Shown piece by piece: positions 1 to 11,986 of a stretch of 64,000 nt of DNA (positions are counted from its first letter, which is position 1; the number at the start of each line of letters is the position of its first letter). The translations under genes were made by a program, and so were the position numbers. The notes under the pieces are model-generated. The model did no database searches, was not told the origin of the DNA, and saw only the letters and a list, made by a program, of their open reading frames with translations. The stretch lies in contig OX359246.1 in NCBI GenBank assembly GCA_947179485.1, forward strand, positions 33,790,001-33,854,000, in the 5' to 3' direction. This DNA is from Allacma fusca (lineage: Eukaryota > Arthropoda > Collembola > Symphypleona > Sminthuridae).

Positions 1-3000
1 CTAAACTTGGTGAATTATTTGGTCAATCCTAATCCCAAAATCCACTGCTGTCAGTAGTGTGGATTGGATTTTATCTCCTGCTATGTCATTGCTGCATTTT
101 GCTCACGTTTTTCAACATCTAGCGGTTTCATAATGAACATGTATATAGCTTGTGTTTGTTGACATGTAACAATTCCAAGGCTAGCGATTTCAAACAAGAA
201 TCATGCCGTTGTAGTTTGTAGAAATATAAATTTGAGAAAAGAACGTGGGAGCATAGTAGGAGCTTTAAGCTTTTTGTATTAATTACGGAGTAACAAATTT
301 TCTTTAAGTTTGACTCAAATATGTGCATATTTTGATTACTAGTATTTCAGCTGTTTAATATGATAATTTAAATGCGTATCATAAATATGTAGGTTGGAAT
401 TGCGATTGGACCTACATATATCTTTCTATTTTAAGCAGACTATTCCTGGTTTCACTCCATCCTTCATCCACAATAATTTACTGCGTACTAATGTCTTTGA
501 ATAAATGGGACCAACCTTGTAATTTGAACCAACTATTCGAATATTTGCGTCATCGCATTATCCCAATATGAATTACCGAATTTAATGTGGCCAATAACGC
601 AAAAGATCTAAGTATGTATTAAGAAGTGTTGACCCATAAACCTCATTTATATAAGATTTAAATTGGTCTATGTGCTAATCCATTAGAGATTTTTTGATTT
701 TGTTCATCAATCCTTAATATCTGCATCTTTATTGGAAATCCAATATAAATCTGCAAAGTTTTATTCATCAAACCTTTAATCGAATCCAAATGTTTGGAGT
801 TTCCCCGCCAATCCGTTAATCCAATCCAAATGTTTGGAGTTTCCCCGCCAATCCGTTAATCCAATCCAAATGTTTGGAGTTTCCCCGCCAATCCGTTAAT
901 CCAATCCAAGTGATCGGAATTTTTTCCCTCAATCCCTTAATCCAATCCAGGTGATGGGATATTTTTGCTTTAATCCGTTAATCCAATCCAAGTGATTGGA
1001 AATTTTTGCTTTAATCCGTTAATCCAATCCAGGTGATCGGCGTTTTTACCTTTAATCCGCTAATCCAATCCAAGTGGTCGGAATGTTTTGCTTTAATCCA
1101 TTAATCCAATCCTGCAGGTCGTCTGTGTAAATTTCCCATCCCTGATCATGACATACATATGTAGGGAACATTATACAAATAAACAAGTAAAAAAATCGTA
1201 AATTGAAATCAGTTGACCGACAGCTCAATGAGCGAAGCGATAGGCGTCATATACGTTTGCCATGAGTATAAATGTAAATTAATTTTGGAGCTTATTGTGG
1301 TAGCACAATTTGTTATTTTTATGAGTGAACTTTTTTCTGAAACTATACCGAAGTTCTCAGAAACTGAGTGAAAAATTTGAACTGGTTTGCATACACGCAT
1401 GCTGAAATGTTGAAGTGAAATTTAAAACGCAATCCCAGTATGTACGATCTATATTTTTTGCACATATACATACATACATATTTTTTTCTTTTATTTTTTG
1501 CACAACTCCATGTTCCAAATGGAAATCGGGGCTAGAAAACCCAACCCCTTATATGGAAAAATCCATATAGCGAAAGTGCACTTTATTCCTTCATTTTTTC
1601 AGTCCTACTCTCATTGAGTCCTGTCAACCTGAATCACTTAAAAACCAGTCAGTCCTGGGCACCCATAACCCATACAGTCAGTCCTTCCTAGACAGTCTCA
1701 GTCCAAGTAAGAGTGGTACGAATAATTCCTAGTCAGTCCAATGCACTGCTGCCCTATTCTTTTCCAGCTATATTAGGAAAATTAGAAATTGTAAAGAAAT
1801 GGTCAAGTTTTAGCGCGATTTGGATTAGACTTGAATTGTTTTCCATTAAACCTGCGTGAATTGGAATAGAGTAGAATAAGGAAAAAAATTGAAACGTAAT
1901 AAATTGGATAGGCTTGAATATGACGGGTATTTGATTCAACTGCTAATGCAATCATCCCTGGTATTGCATGTGATGAGAAATCATCGCTACGCGATAATTT
2001 CAGACTTCGCGTAGGGTGGCATCGGCTACCACCGTCAAAGTAGGACGACTTTTGAGTTTTTTTTTAAAGAATTTTTTATCGAAAAAAAGTCGGGGCCGTA
2101 TTACGCAAGCAATATTCACAAAAACTTTCATTGAAATCGATTCAGTAGTTTTAGAGATTACTGTCATTTGACTTGAAGTTCGAAATTTCAGATGCTTTAT
2201 CGAAGAAAACTATCGGGCTTTCATCCAAATACAAACTCACCAGCCTTACATTTGACAAAAGTAATGTCCATAAAAAATTTCATTGAAATCGGTCTAGTAG
2301 TTTTGAGTTATCGTGCGGAAGGACGTAGGGGCTATTTTACTAGGGGATTGACGCCACCCTAAAAACAAAGGAACAACAACGCTCAGCGCTCAGCCGTTGC
2401 TTTTAGCTTCTTAAATTACCCTCATTCCGAACTGAAGATAGCGTTGAACCGGTTTGCAAATATGAGTGCTAATTGTAAGTGTATAAGGGTTATAGAAAAG
2501 ATTATGGTCCACATGTACAAAGCGTACGAATACTATATAGTTTGTTCGAGAAATAACTGGGCTTGATTTTTCGACAAATTTATCAGTTAGATTTAAATTA
2601 CCGGATGATAGTAAGTCATTCTGGTGATTGTTATTAGGAATATAAATAGTTTCATGCCAGCAGGTGTTCTAGAGTAAAATGCAGATAGCACCCAGATTAT
2701 AAGCAGCGGATTGCGAGAAGACGAAATTTTTCTACTTGGGTTGATGCCCTGGCTGTGTGGCTTGGGTGTTAGTTTGATTTTCTTGACATAGGGAAACTAC
2801 GACCTTAGAGACATTTGCCAATAAGCAGATTCAATCAGACTCGATGACACATTCCTTGAATCCATTTTTACCTTACGATTGCTAGGTTTTTATGTGGAAG
2901 GTTATATTAAACGACCTACCTTGAGATGCCTAATCAAATTGGATGCACCACCTCATGAAGGACTTGGATACAGATAGAGTTTGTTGCGGAGCCGATAATT

Positions 3001-4737
3001 CGCATGTATAGAAGTCGTTTCATGTGCTTTCATATCGTCAGTGACGAGATGTTCATTTATTTATTTTTGATTTTTGCTTATTGGTATCATTTTGAATGGT
3101 GGTGAATGAAGGTAGTTTCAATAATTGCTGAAATCTCGACAACTTTTGATTAGCAAAAGCATTGACAGTATCAATTATTGTTGAATGAAAGTTTGGCTCC
3201 CCAAACTAGTTTAAGTAAGGAAGCATTTTCGGATTTGTTGCAGGATTTGAGATTATTTTGTAATTCAGATTGCTTTTTCAGCACGATTACAGGAGTCGGA
3301 TTTTTAGACCGAGTAGTAGCTGTAGATGGGATTGAAGAGTTTTTGTAGAAATGTATTTAACGCAGTACACTATACGTTTTCTGAACTTGAGATGCTTTTT
3401 ATCTTAATATTTTGTTCACTAACAAAAATCTTGTTTTTTGTTAAAGAATTAAGTCGGAGTGAATCGGAAAATATCCTTAATTTGTTTTCAAGAAATGCTT
3501 TTAAAGTGGTTATTATAATCGTTTTACAAATTAATAATGCCTCACTAACCATTCTAGTTGATTTCTGGTTCAACTTGACAACTACATATATACGCACCGT
3601 GAATACTTGAGAAACCATGAAAAAAGAACAAACACATCTTTAACTGTAAGTGTCAGTATACATACACTGGCAAGCTTTTACTTTTTCCCACAATGTAACG
3701 TATCTGTCTATACAGATATTTAAACAGTAATAATAGAAAACTTCAACTGTAGACTAGAAAAAGTCAGATTTTCCCAATTGTATAAATCTAGATAATTGCA
3801 AATTGATATATGATAAAGCTAACATTGATTGAAAGATGAATACTAATGGAAGCAGGTACGTATCCAGCTTTGTTGATGAGCATATGTACCGATCGTTGTA
3901 AATAGCAGCAGTTATATACTGTAAAGTATTTTGGAGATTTTAGCGTTGGATAGGCAATGCAATTATCATTATATATCAATTTATAACTAACGAATGACTT
4001 AATTGAAATAAAAATCGATTTAAATGTTGGGGGATACATTTTAATTCTTTTTACATAGCCCAAAAGTCATTAAATATGGCGAAGATTTAGGAGCCAGACA
4101 TAGTTAGTCATGGTCGCTTAAATGGGGAAACAAATCTACTTACAAATTACAGGGTCATCGCACTAAGCAACACTCACAAAATTGTTCACTTCACTAATTT
4201 ATAAGCTCCTATCCCAACATGCAATGTCAAATAATAAGCTCAATGAAACTAAAACAGGTTATGAAAAGGTCGTGGTTGCTTTGATCAAATTTGCACATGC
4301 ACGGAAATAATACAATTGACCCTCTCAACATTAAAACAATATCATATGTGTGTGTGAGTTCAAGAGTTCTCAATATTCTTCCCACAATTTATTGTAAAAC
4401 CAGATTGAGTGCTTGTCTCGGATGGGTACACAAACGTTTTTGTCGTTACCAAGGTTGTGAATCTTTAATATTACTGGAAATTTTTCCAGTGTTCGAAGAA
4501 ATAAACCCTCATTATATATCGTCCTGTCTAAAGTGTTTGAAAGTACAATATTTAAAAATAAGAGTTTCGAGGTTTCTCCCTAATCTCAAATTTCCAGAGA
4601 ATCGACAGGAATGTCATAATTATTTTTCTGTCAGCTATAATAATAAAACAAACAGGATATTTACAATCCCTAAAAAACTAGCAATTACGGTATGTCTAGC
4701 TAATCCAGGTTAACTTAGCAACTTTAAATGTATAATC
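1..4737. other. Intergenic, no supported gene
   Basis: About 4.7 kb downstream of the TMEM53 homologue. I see no open frame with recognisable protein character; the longest (4291-4713, plus) is cysteine-rich but resembles nothing I know and has no splice or promoter support. The stretch holds the 40-bp minisatellite at 776-1121, CAGTC-rich degenerate repeats at about 1620-1740, and two related copies of a motif reading AAATCGrTyyAGTAGTTTT at about 2133 and 2285. The latter motif is common in dispersed arthropod repeats, so 2000-2350 is probably an old repeat copy. Confidence 0.6.
776..1121. repeat. Minisatellite, about 40-41 bp unit, 8-9 copies
   Basis: Tandem units begin with TTAATCCAATCC and continue to about AATCCG before restarting. 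The first three units are nearly identical, sharing AAATGTTTGGAGTTTCCCCG. The later five diverge, with GTGATCGG-type cores and T-rich middles. The graded divergence suggests recent expansion at the left side. Units abut with no unique spacers, so this is a minisatellite and not a CRISPR array. Confidence 0.92.
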
Positions 4738-5969
4738 TTATTCATCCCAATAAATTGCCGGCCCAATGTTGGACTCCATTGTCTCGTCAATAAATTTGGT
4801 AATTGCAGAAACATACTCCTGTAAATTCAAATGAAAATATGAGTTGACAGGCTAAATTTTCACTTAAGTATTACAAGGATATTCAAAATCGTATTTTACC
4901 GTTGGATACATCTTGTAATGCAAAACATGATCCGAACCCTCAAATTTAACAAGCCGAGCGGAGCCTCCTCTTTCACGAATAGCAGCTGCAACTTCCTCCA
5001 CTTCTTTCGCAGGGCTAATATCATCCATCTCGGAGTAAAGGAACATAAACGCATGATTTCTTAACTTCCAAATTCGAGTCTGGTAGTCACAAAGCGGATA
5101 GTTCTCTAATGCTTTTTCCTTGGGCCTTCTCATTGTACTGTGTGCACTGGTGACCCAAACATTCTTGCTGGAAACATAAATTTTCATCAGTACACCTATT
5201 GCAACTAACACAATTGAGACGAGAGTTGCAAGCCCGAAATTAAATCTCATGAAAGTACTGAAAACTTTCTGAACAGCAGCATGGGATGTTTTAAAAGTCG
5301 GCCAAACGGGGCCAGAATCCAAAATGGTTCCTCGAATGTCGAATTCCGCGGGATTTGGTTGCCTCGCAATTTCTTTGAGCATATAACTATACAAGTAAGC
5401 TCCACCACTTGAAAAAACATGGAAAAATATTGGATGTGCGTGAAATTTATGCTCTTGTAATTGGTTGACAAGTTGAGCTCCTAGTAAATTTAGCTTCTGA
5501 TGATTAAAGACTATTGTCATTACGGGAATGATGCACCGAACGACTATGCATCTGCAAGTAAATATTACATTTTAGAAATTTATAAATATTTGTGAGGATC
5601 AAATCACTGTCTACTATTAGTTATAGAATTGCCAGTGAAGAGCTCAAATCATTGCACGATCATTTCCCTTCTACACAAAATTCATTGACGCCCTGATCCC
5701 TCTTCATCAACGATATGCTAATATTAAATAATTATAAACACAAACCCCCTGTTTAAATAAATATCCGAGTACTTGGCCAAGTGTTTGTCCTTTGCTCCAG
5801 TCCAACCAATCAAAACAATGACTATCGTTTTCTGGTCTCCTTGACTTTCAACATCTTGGAAGTTGAGATGGCTTCTTCCCTGTTCATTATGATCTGATTG
5901 TGAGATATTGACGCTATTAACAGTTTTAGGGTATTCAACATTAAACTTAAATTCCAATTTCTTGGACAT
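4738..5969 (-). CDS. TMEM53: TMEM53 homologue (DUF829 alpha/beta-hydrolase-fold membrane protein)
   Basis: Three coding exons on the minus strand: 5746-5969, 4900-5551 and 4738-4818, with GT-AG introns in consistent phase, give about 318 aa (vertebrate TMEM53 is about 280). Exon 1 holds the first strand and turn (VIVLIGWTGA). Exon 2 holds the nucleophile-elbow region (HVFSSGG), a hydrophobic segment near residues 179-201 (FGLATLVSIVLVAIG), an acidic residue after LYSEMDD, and the conserved GSDHVLHY histidine. Exon 3 is the short C-terminal helix (EYVSAITKFIDE). TMEM53 is a nuclear-envelope membrane protein in vertebrates; hydrolase activity is not established. The first exon junction restores the family motif around RGCIV, which supports the splice choice. 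The start is the first ATG of an open exon; a further 5' non-coding exon is possible. Confidence 0.9.
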
Positions 5970-8184
5970 TTTCAGTTAATGCTTTAACGGTGCCGTTTCA
6001 GTGTTTGCACTCTACAGCTACAGAAGATGCGAATGAACGTAGAGAAGTGAATTCTAGCTACTAATAAGATGGATGTGAGCGGAAATCCCAATTATTTTTG
6101 AAGTATCAAGAGAATTTTCTTTCTAGTAATTACTACATTTATTTATGTGCATGTGTGATTTTAGCAATGGATTCACAATGAAACGCGGAAGAACGTTCAT
6201 TTAGAACTGGTTTTCCTAAATACGAAATTGAAAGAATTATGTAAAGGGGGTTTAATACAACTTCTACCCCTTTTAACATATAAAAGCTCTTTCAAAAAAA
6301 TTATGTTATAGCATTTTTTTGAAAGTTTGTAATTGAAAGTCAATATTTGATCATACTGGCTTCACAGACGAAAGAGGGTAAAGTCGTAATTTTTTAACGA
6401 TTATAAAATTAATGTTTTTTTTTTTATTTTCACACAAAAATTAAATTTCAATTGCACGGCCCGATAAATTCGACGCTTGAATTTGGTCAGTATTGTCCCG
6501 CAACTGAATTTATTTCAATCTGTAAGCAGTAGTGGCCACCATAAAATACACATTACAATCCCACTAATCCCTCTTAAAACTCTTAAAGCTCTCTAAAAGT
6601 AATCCGAAAATTTCAAAATAGTAGACCTGCTTAAGATTCTAGCATGTCTACATACGTACAACATCATATACTTATGTACGTAAATTAAGTTAATTTTAGA
6701 ATATTTGAAGCAATTTATTGACAAACTAAGGAATAAAATATTTGATGAGTCAGTCCCTAGTGCGGGCCTGAAAGGGAAATATTTTGTTACACATTGTACC
6801 TTTCCAGTAAACATTTTTTTATGGAGAACATTTAATCTCGCTGATGGTTGTAGGCCGGCACTGTCCCGAAGGATTGACGCAATACAACCACATTACATGT
6901 TTTCAGTATGAATTAATATCACTTCTACTGGGAAAGGATAAACTTGCTGATGCAGGGAGTGTAAACATCAACAGGCACTCCGATAGTCCGAAAAAGAAGG
7001 GGGGGTAACACTTTATAATTAGTCTTGGTTACTTTGCTAGTGGCCGCATACAAGCGTATGCATGCACATATAAGGTTACACGTTATTTTTTGTTAGCTAG
7101 CTAATATACATAAGCATGCAAAATATAGATCTTCCAATGTTTAAAGATTTTTTTTTGTTTTAGAAAAGCAAACCTTTTCTTACTCGCACACTAGCAAAAT
7201 TTTATGGATTTCAAATACCTAGAGCTATAAATGTATCCTTCCACTAATTGCAAACTAGTTACGGGAATAGTTCAATATTTTCTTTGTTTTTTGGCCTGGA
7301 ATGTTCCAAGCGTAGGAATATTCCGCAAAATCTGTTCCATAATTTTGGTCTAAAGAACATTCTCGCGTATATTTACTGGTTTAGAAGTGCATGACCTTTT
7401 CCATCCGTTTGATCAGACCAAGTGGACCACATTTTCTGACTGTGAATTCTTTGAAGTAAATGTTTCGCCAAACAACTAAATTGAATGGTATTTATTAATA
7501 TCCTGAAGTAAACTCCTTCGGTTGACGTTTTAATACTCTGCTGTATTCTTTTCAACAATATCAGCGGGTAAAAGTCTATCGAGCCTATAATTTTCTCCGA
7601 CCAAACTGTCCGTTATGCTGCTAATACAGGAATGGTATTAACTGTATGCTCCGACATTTTGAACTAGAATTATTTGTCTGGCATGAATTTGGAACAAAGT
7701 TCAAAGCGAAGTTTCAAATTGTTCAAACTTTTGAAGCAGGCCAAAATTTTGGCCTGGATCAATCTGGTAAGGGGAGGTCAAAATGTTTGGCAAAGGTAGT
7801 GAGAAAAACAATATTACAAATTTAACAAGGTTAACAATAGCTACGAATGATGGATAGAAAAATATCCTCTAATTTCTTGATGGGGCGCGTTTCGTTGAAT
7901 CCGTTTCGTTTCTAAGTCACTATTTAAATTATTACCCAATCACGCAATTTCAACCCTGAAAGTTGATTATAGTACTGCCGTAAAATTATTTATACAAGTT
8001 CAAAAGCATTATCAAGGATGAAAAGGGTCTTTTAAAAAATTATTTCGGACTGCTGAGTCATGTCATGACCCATTACTTTCACTACTCAATATTGGTAGTT
8101 ACCTAGATGAACCGAACTCCACATGTATACCTATACCAGGACGAAAAATATATTTTGTGCGGTGTAAACATTTTTGTTTGGAAG
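5970..8184. other. Intergenic between TMEM53 and the Polinton; nothing supported
   Basis: AT-rich sequence upstream of the TMEM53 homologue, presumably including its promoter. No convincing open frame, RNA gene or repeat array was seen. Short homopolymer runs (T10 near 6417) and CATA-type low-complexity sequence are present. It ends at the left target-site copy of the Polinton. Confidence 0.55.
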
Positions 8185-8190
8185 AAATAG
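8185..8190. other. Left target-site duplication (AAATAG)
   Basis: The six bases AAATAG directly abut the left inverted repeat and are repeated exactly at 33799-33804 after the right inverted repeat. Six-bp duplications are the hallmark of Polinton/Maverick integration, so this pair fixes both ends of the element to the base. Confidence 0.93.
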
Positions 8191-8233
8191 AGTAGTAGCA
8201 AGAATGTCGATCTATCACATAATCAATAAAATC
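8191..8233 (+). repeat. Left terminal inverted repeat (43 bp)
   Basis: Begins AGTAGTAGCAAGAATG and matches the reverse complement of 33756-33798 over all 43 bases. After base 8233 the two ends diverge completely. The AG...CT termini agree with Polinton ends. Confidence 0.95.
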
Positions 8234-8406
8234 AAGGATATCTGAGGTTTTTTTTTGATTATGAGAAAGATCGGGTGCATGGGGTAGAGTGAGACGCGAA
8301 CCCCTTGCGTGCTAAAGCCGGCTGATGAAAGGGGATTCGTGTTGTTGATGGAGAGTGTGTAGGGTATTGGACGAATGGGGGAAATTGTGCTCATATTCAT
8401 TTAGGT

Positions 8407-8936
8407 ATGGGTGCGACTCAGAGTGTTTCGGGAGCTGGGTCGGAGTGTGAAAACTTCAAGGGGTATAAAGATTGGTCTGAGTCTGGTAGTCAAATAGATT
8501 GGGAGAAAAATGAGGATGGAAGTTGGTATGTGTATTGTTGTGTGGATCGAATATTTCCTTGTCGTTTATGCAAGGCGCGACAGGTGGGAAAGGTTGATGT
8601 GAAAATGTTGAGAGGGGAGTATGAGAGGCTAAAATCGTTTTATGAGCCTGCGCGCTGGAAGAATATGAACGTTTCCCCTCTGGCGTTGGCTCGGGTGGGA
8701 TTCTGGTATTTTGGAGAAACGGATAAGGTATGTATGAATAAACGTTTTAACTTAGATTCGATGAATTGAGTTGAAAGAAGTTGAATTTCTAGGTCAGGTG
8801 TGTATTCTGTGGTGTGACTTTACGAAACTGGAAGGATGGAGACGATCCTAGAAGGGAGCATAGGAAGTACTGGAATAGATGTCCCTTTCTGTGTGGACTC
8901 CCTGTGGGGAATTTGGCTATACGCGAGGGGAAGTGA
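8407..8936 (+). CDS. Single-BIR inhibitor-of-apoptosis-like protein
   Basis: Two exons, 8407-8727 and 8793-8936, joined in phase 0 (donor GTATGT, acceptor TTTCTAG), give about 154 aa. The BIR domain spans about residues 74-141 and is split by the intron just before its first zinc cysteine. It has the canonical C-x2-C-x16-H-x6-C spacing (C110, C113, H130, C137) and the preceding LALARVGFWYFGETDKV signature. BIR proteins bind caspases or IBM peptides, and viral IAPs block host apoptosis; that role here is inferred. The N-terminus MGATQS fits an N-myristoylation signal (Gly2, Ser6), suggesting membrane targeting. There is no RING domain in the reading frame. Just before the stop, AAGTGAGT is a strong donor that could join an exon beginning about 8967 (open to 9162), but that intron would be only about 35 nt. 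First gene inside the left end. Confidence 0.88.
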
Positions 8937-9523
8937 GTAGGGTGTATTCAATAAATGTTGTATGCAAAGTGGAGATGGTTTAGGGGGAGTGGGCTGGCGG
9001 GTGAATTCGTTTACTGGGATCTGCCCGTTTGTTCCAAGGCTTTCAACGGGGGACCCTTGGCCATACAGAAAACCTGCGACAAGGCCAGATGAATCCGAAT
9101 ACGAATATGTACAGTTAAGTGAACGTATGCTTTATACTGGATTCAGCTGGGGGAAGATATAAAGTTTGTCTATGAACGATTTTGGAGGAAGTGATTGTGC
9201 TTTGTTTTCTATGCAAGAAATATAGCAGTGTCTAACGAGAATGTAATACGAATACAAATTTAATGGAAAAAAGTAAATTGATTTTAAAATGATGACATGG
9301 AAAAACCTGTCACGAGCATTGTGTAAAATAAGTATAAAATGATGAAATAAACCATGAGTATTGTGTAAAAAAATATTAAACTGAATAAAGGAATTGTAAA
9401 TAAATTTCCAGTCTTGATCGGTGGCATTATGCTGAAAACAAAATCATTCATTATAAGTCAAAAGTATATGTTGAAGTCCTGCAAAAAAACATGCATAAAT
9501 CAATCATTACATGTTAATCATTT
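8937..9523. other. Spacer between convergent BIR gene and unknown minus-strand gene
   Basis: Holds an open frame at 8962-9162 (plus) that may be a third BIR-gene exon or nothing. At 9287-9395 there is an imperfect direct repeat built on AAAATGATGA and GAGyATTGTGTAAAA. Both neighbouring genes end here, so it is a shared 3' region. Confidence 0.5.
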
Positions 9524-11844
9524 CTATGCCGAGTATACGGAGTCGGAGGATTGAGATACTCCCGACTGAGATCTTAACTCAGAAGCCAGTGACTTCTGAA
9601 GTTTCTTTTTCTGGCGGTTCTTGGCATTTTTACGGGAGGTTCGGCTACTGCCGGAACCGCCCTGTCCAACTGATTGGTCTGAGGGTGTGCAAGTTGACAA
9701 AGAAATCGACTTTGTCTTTTCCTTACGCCGAGCATTTTGCAATGCGCAGCTACTTTTGCCTGCGGATGAATCTAGTGCGCGTAGCGCTTTCTCCTTCTGT
9801 CTCCTTTTGAATTTCTTTACATATGCCTTGCTGTATTTTTGGCCAGGAGGCAAAGGTGGAACCTGTATTATTATAATGTATTTTGTTTAACACTTTGCAT
9901 CCCCTGGAAAAAAGAAGCTAAAATATAAAGCAATTACCACCGAATGTTGTGAAGTGGTAGAAGACCCATTTTGGGCAGGAGACAAAGGCGAAACCTGTAT
10001 AATGTATTTTGTTTAACACTGAGCATCCTCTGAAAACAAAGCTGCTGAAATATAAATTTATTACCGCAGGATGTTCTGAAGCAGAATTAGACCCATTGAA
10101 TGAATACATGGGTCCCACTGTAGAATCATTATTATAATTTGCCGGCAATTGAGCATCATTCGCTGAATAATACGGGGCGTCAATTGCGGGATATGGTACG
10201 GCAAGCTCTGGTGCTACACCGAGTATTTGGTCAGGGTCCTATGAAACAGTGGGAATTTAGGAGAGAACAAATGAAGTATAAGAGGGATAAAAACAAACAA
10301 AGTGCTTACTGCAGGCTCTTCTCTGGTCACATAACTCAGAGGCGGGCAAATTCTAGGAAACCCGCAATTCTGCAAGGATTGAAATTCACCTAGTGCAGCT
10401 CGGGCATCAGCATAGGACACAATTTTATCCAGTTTTTGTCCATGCACTCGTTGAATGGATTTTCGCATTTCGGACGAGCGCCTGCACTTGCACTCGGGAA
10501 TTAAATCATCACAAGTAAACCATGACTATAAATCCAAATGATCATACATAAATAACAATACTGATTAAGTCATAGGAAATATAGTCTTTTTAGTGCGACT
10601 TATAATTACCAGATCCAGATAGCTGGATGCAAAGCTTGAAGATTTGGTCAGACCCAATGTGGTTTTGCAACACATGGGTCTAGTTATCAGTATTTGTCCA
10701 ACACCTTGAAAGACAATGTAGAATCGAATACGAAGCATGAACAATGTGCGAAGGGTTAATAGAAACCGTTTCGACATCATCCATGCATCGCATTCTGTTG
10801 GATGAATTTGTTTTTTCCCAACAGTTCGAGGTGGAGGAAAGGCGCGCTCAATGTCAATCATTGCAACGCGAAGTAGTTGCAGTCGTTTGACATTGATCAG
10901 GCCATATCCAAAAACAATGTGAAGTTTATTGGGATGGTTGTCAGTTCCAGTGACAATAAAGTCAATTTCGGGCCACACTAATATAATAATGATAATAAAA
11001 AATATTATTCGGGATTAAACTGGAATATAAATTAGTGACTTATATCAAATGTCACTTACACATCTCATTGTAATGAGATGGAGAAACGTAGTCCGCTGGT
11101 AAGTGTGTCAAAACACTACGCTGATGTCCAAACGTCTTAGACATCAGGAAGCTCATCCCTGATTCAATCCCGCACGGATTCAGTGGATGCATGTAATCAA
11201 GTCCTGACAAATACGACAGGTCACCTGGAGACGGATCTTCAACGAGAGCCGCCTCCATATCGGTGCCTGTGCAAGACGAAATATGCACATCAAGGCAACC
11301 TAGTGTAGTGGAACTCGTAACAGCGGAAAACGAACTCGCGGATTTGAGCTCCGAAGTGCTGTACGGTCCTTCCACTAATGAAAACAATTCAAATAATTTA
11401 TATTACATATTTCGCATGGTACGTAATGATTCTTTGGATCGCAATACAAGTAATTTGTATGGAAATATAAAATTCGTACCATCACTAACTAAATTGAGTT
11501 TATCATAGTAGACTCCTTTGAAGTCAAGAGTCTTTTCTCCATATTCTTTGAATTGGAGGGTTTTGATGAACCTAGCGAACCGGTACTTCCGCAAAGATTT
11601 GATGGAAAAATTCCGATCCGTGAATTTTGACGTATCAAACTTTTGACTTGTGTCTATCACAAGTGCGGGTACATCACCGCCCAACTCTCGGAACATATCT
11701 TCCTTCAGTTCGTTGAAGGTTTTTCCCCACTGTTCGGTGGTGGGTTTTTGAACAGGAAGCAGTACATTCTCAATTTTGAATCTACACAAAAACGCATTGA
11801 CGTTCATGTCAAAGAGTTTTTCCTGTTCCCAGAAGGTCCTGTAG
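9524..11844 (-). CDS. Unrecognised Polinton protein of at least seven exons (about 600 aa)
   Basis: Exons 11480-11844 (ATG at 11807), 11060-11374, 10610-10977, 10310-10525, 10065-10238, 9938-9994 and 9524-9862 all join in phase through GT-AG introns, giving about 598 aa from the ATG at 11807. An acceptor (T9GTTTCAG) precedes 11844 and the frame is open above the ATG, so a small upstream exon may exist. The N-terminal part is mixed alpha/beta and charged. The fourth exon is cysteine-rich (CDDLIPECKC, CGFPRICPP). The fifth is Pro/Asn/Ser-rich. The C-terminus is strongly basic (KKFKRRQKEK then RRKEKTKS), so nucleic-acid binding or nuclear targeting is possible. Exons six and seven and their introns are related copies. 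Divergent from the ATPase. I do not recognise the family. Confidence 0.7.
9844..10065 (-). repeat. Tandem duplication of an exon plus intron inside the unknown gene
   Basis: The 3' intron and following exon start (about 9848-9938) and the previous intron and exon (about 9975-10065) are diverged copies. Both have an acceptor ACAG followed by GTTyCrCCTTTGyCTCCTG, and a T-rich intron containing GTATTTTGTTTAACAC in plus orientation. Both introns keep phase 0, so the duplication lengthened the protein without breaking it. Confidence 0.8.
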
Positions 11845-11986
11845 CTGAAACAAAAAAAAATCAGAAAAATGTATTTTCATGTATTAAATAAAGTCATAAG
11901 AAATTAAGAGGAAACGGTAAGTGTATATATATGACATATATGAACGTAAAATATGTTAGTATGCTAATGAAACTTATAGTGAGAGC

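Noticed and set aside
776..1121. Regularly repeated 40-bp units resembling a CRISPR array
   Set aside because: Units abut without unique spacers and diverge gradually, and the window is eukaryotic; it is a minisatellite.
4291..4713. 140-aa plus-strand open frame
   Set aside because: No recognisable domain, promoter or splice support; composition fits chance in AT-rich DNA.
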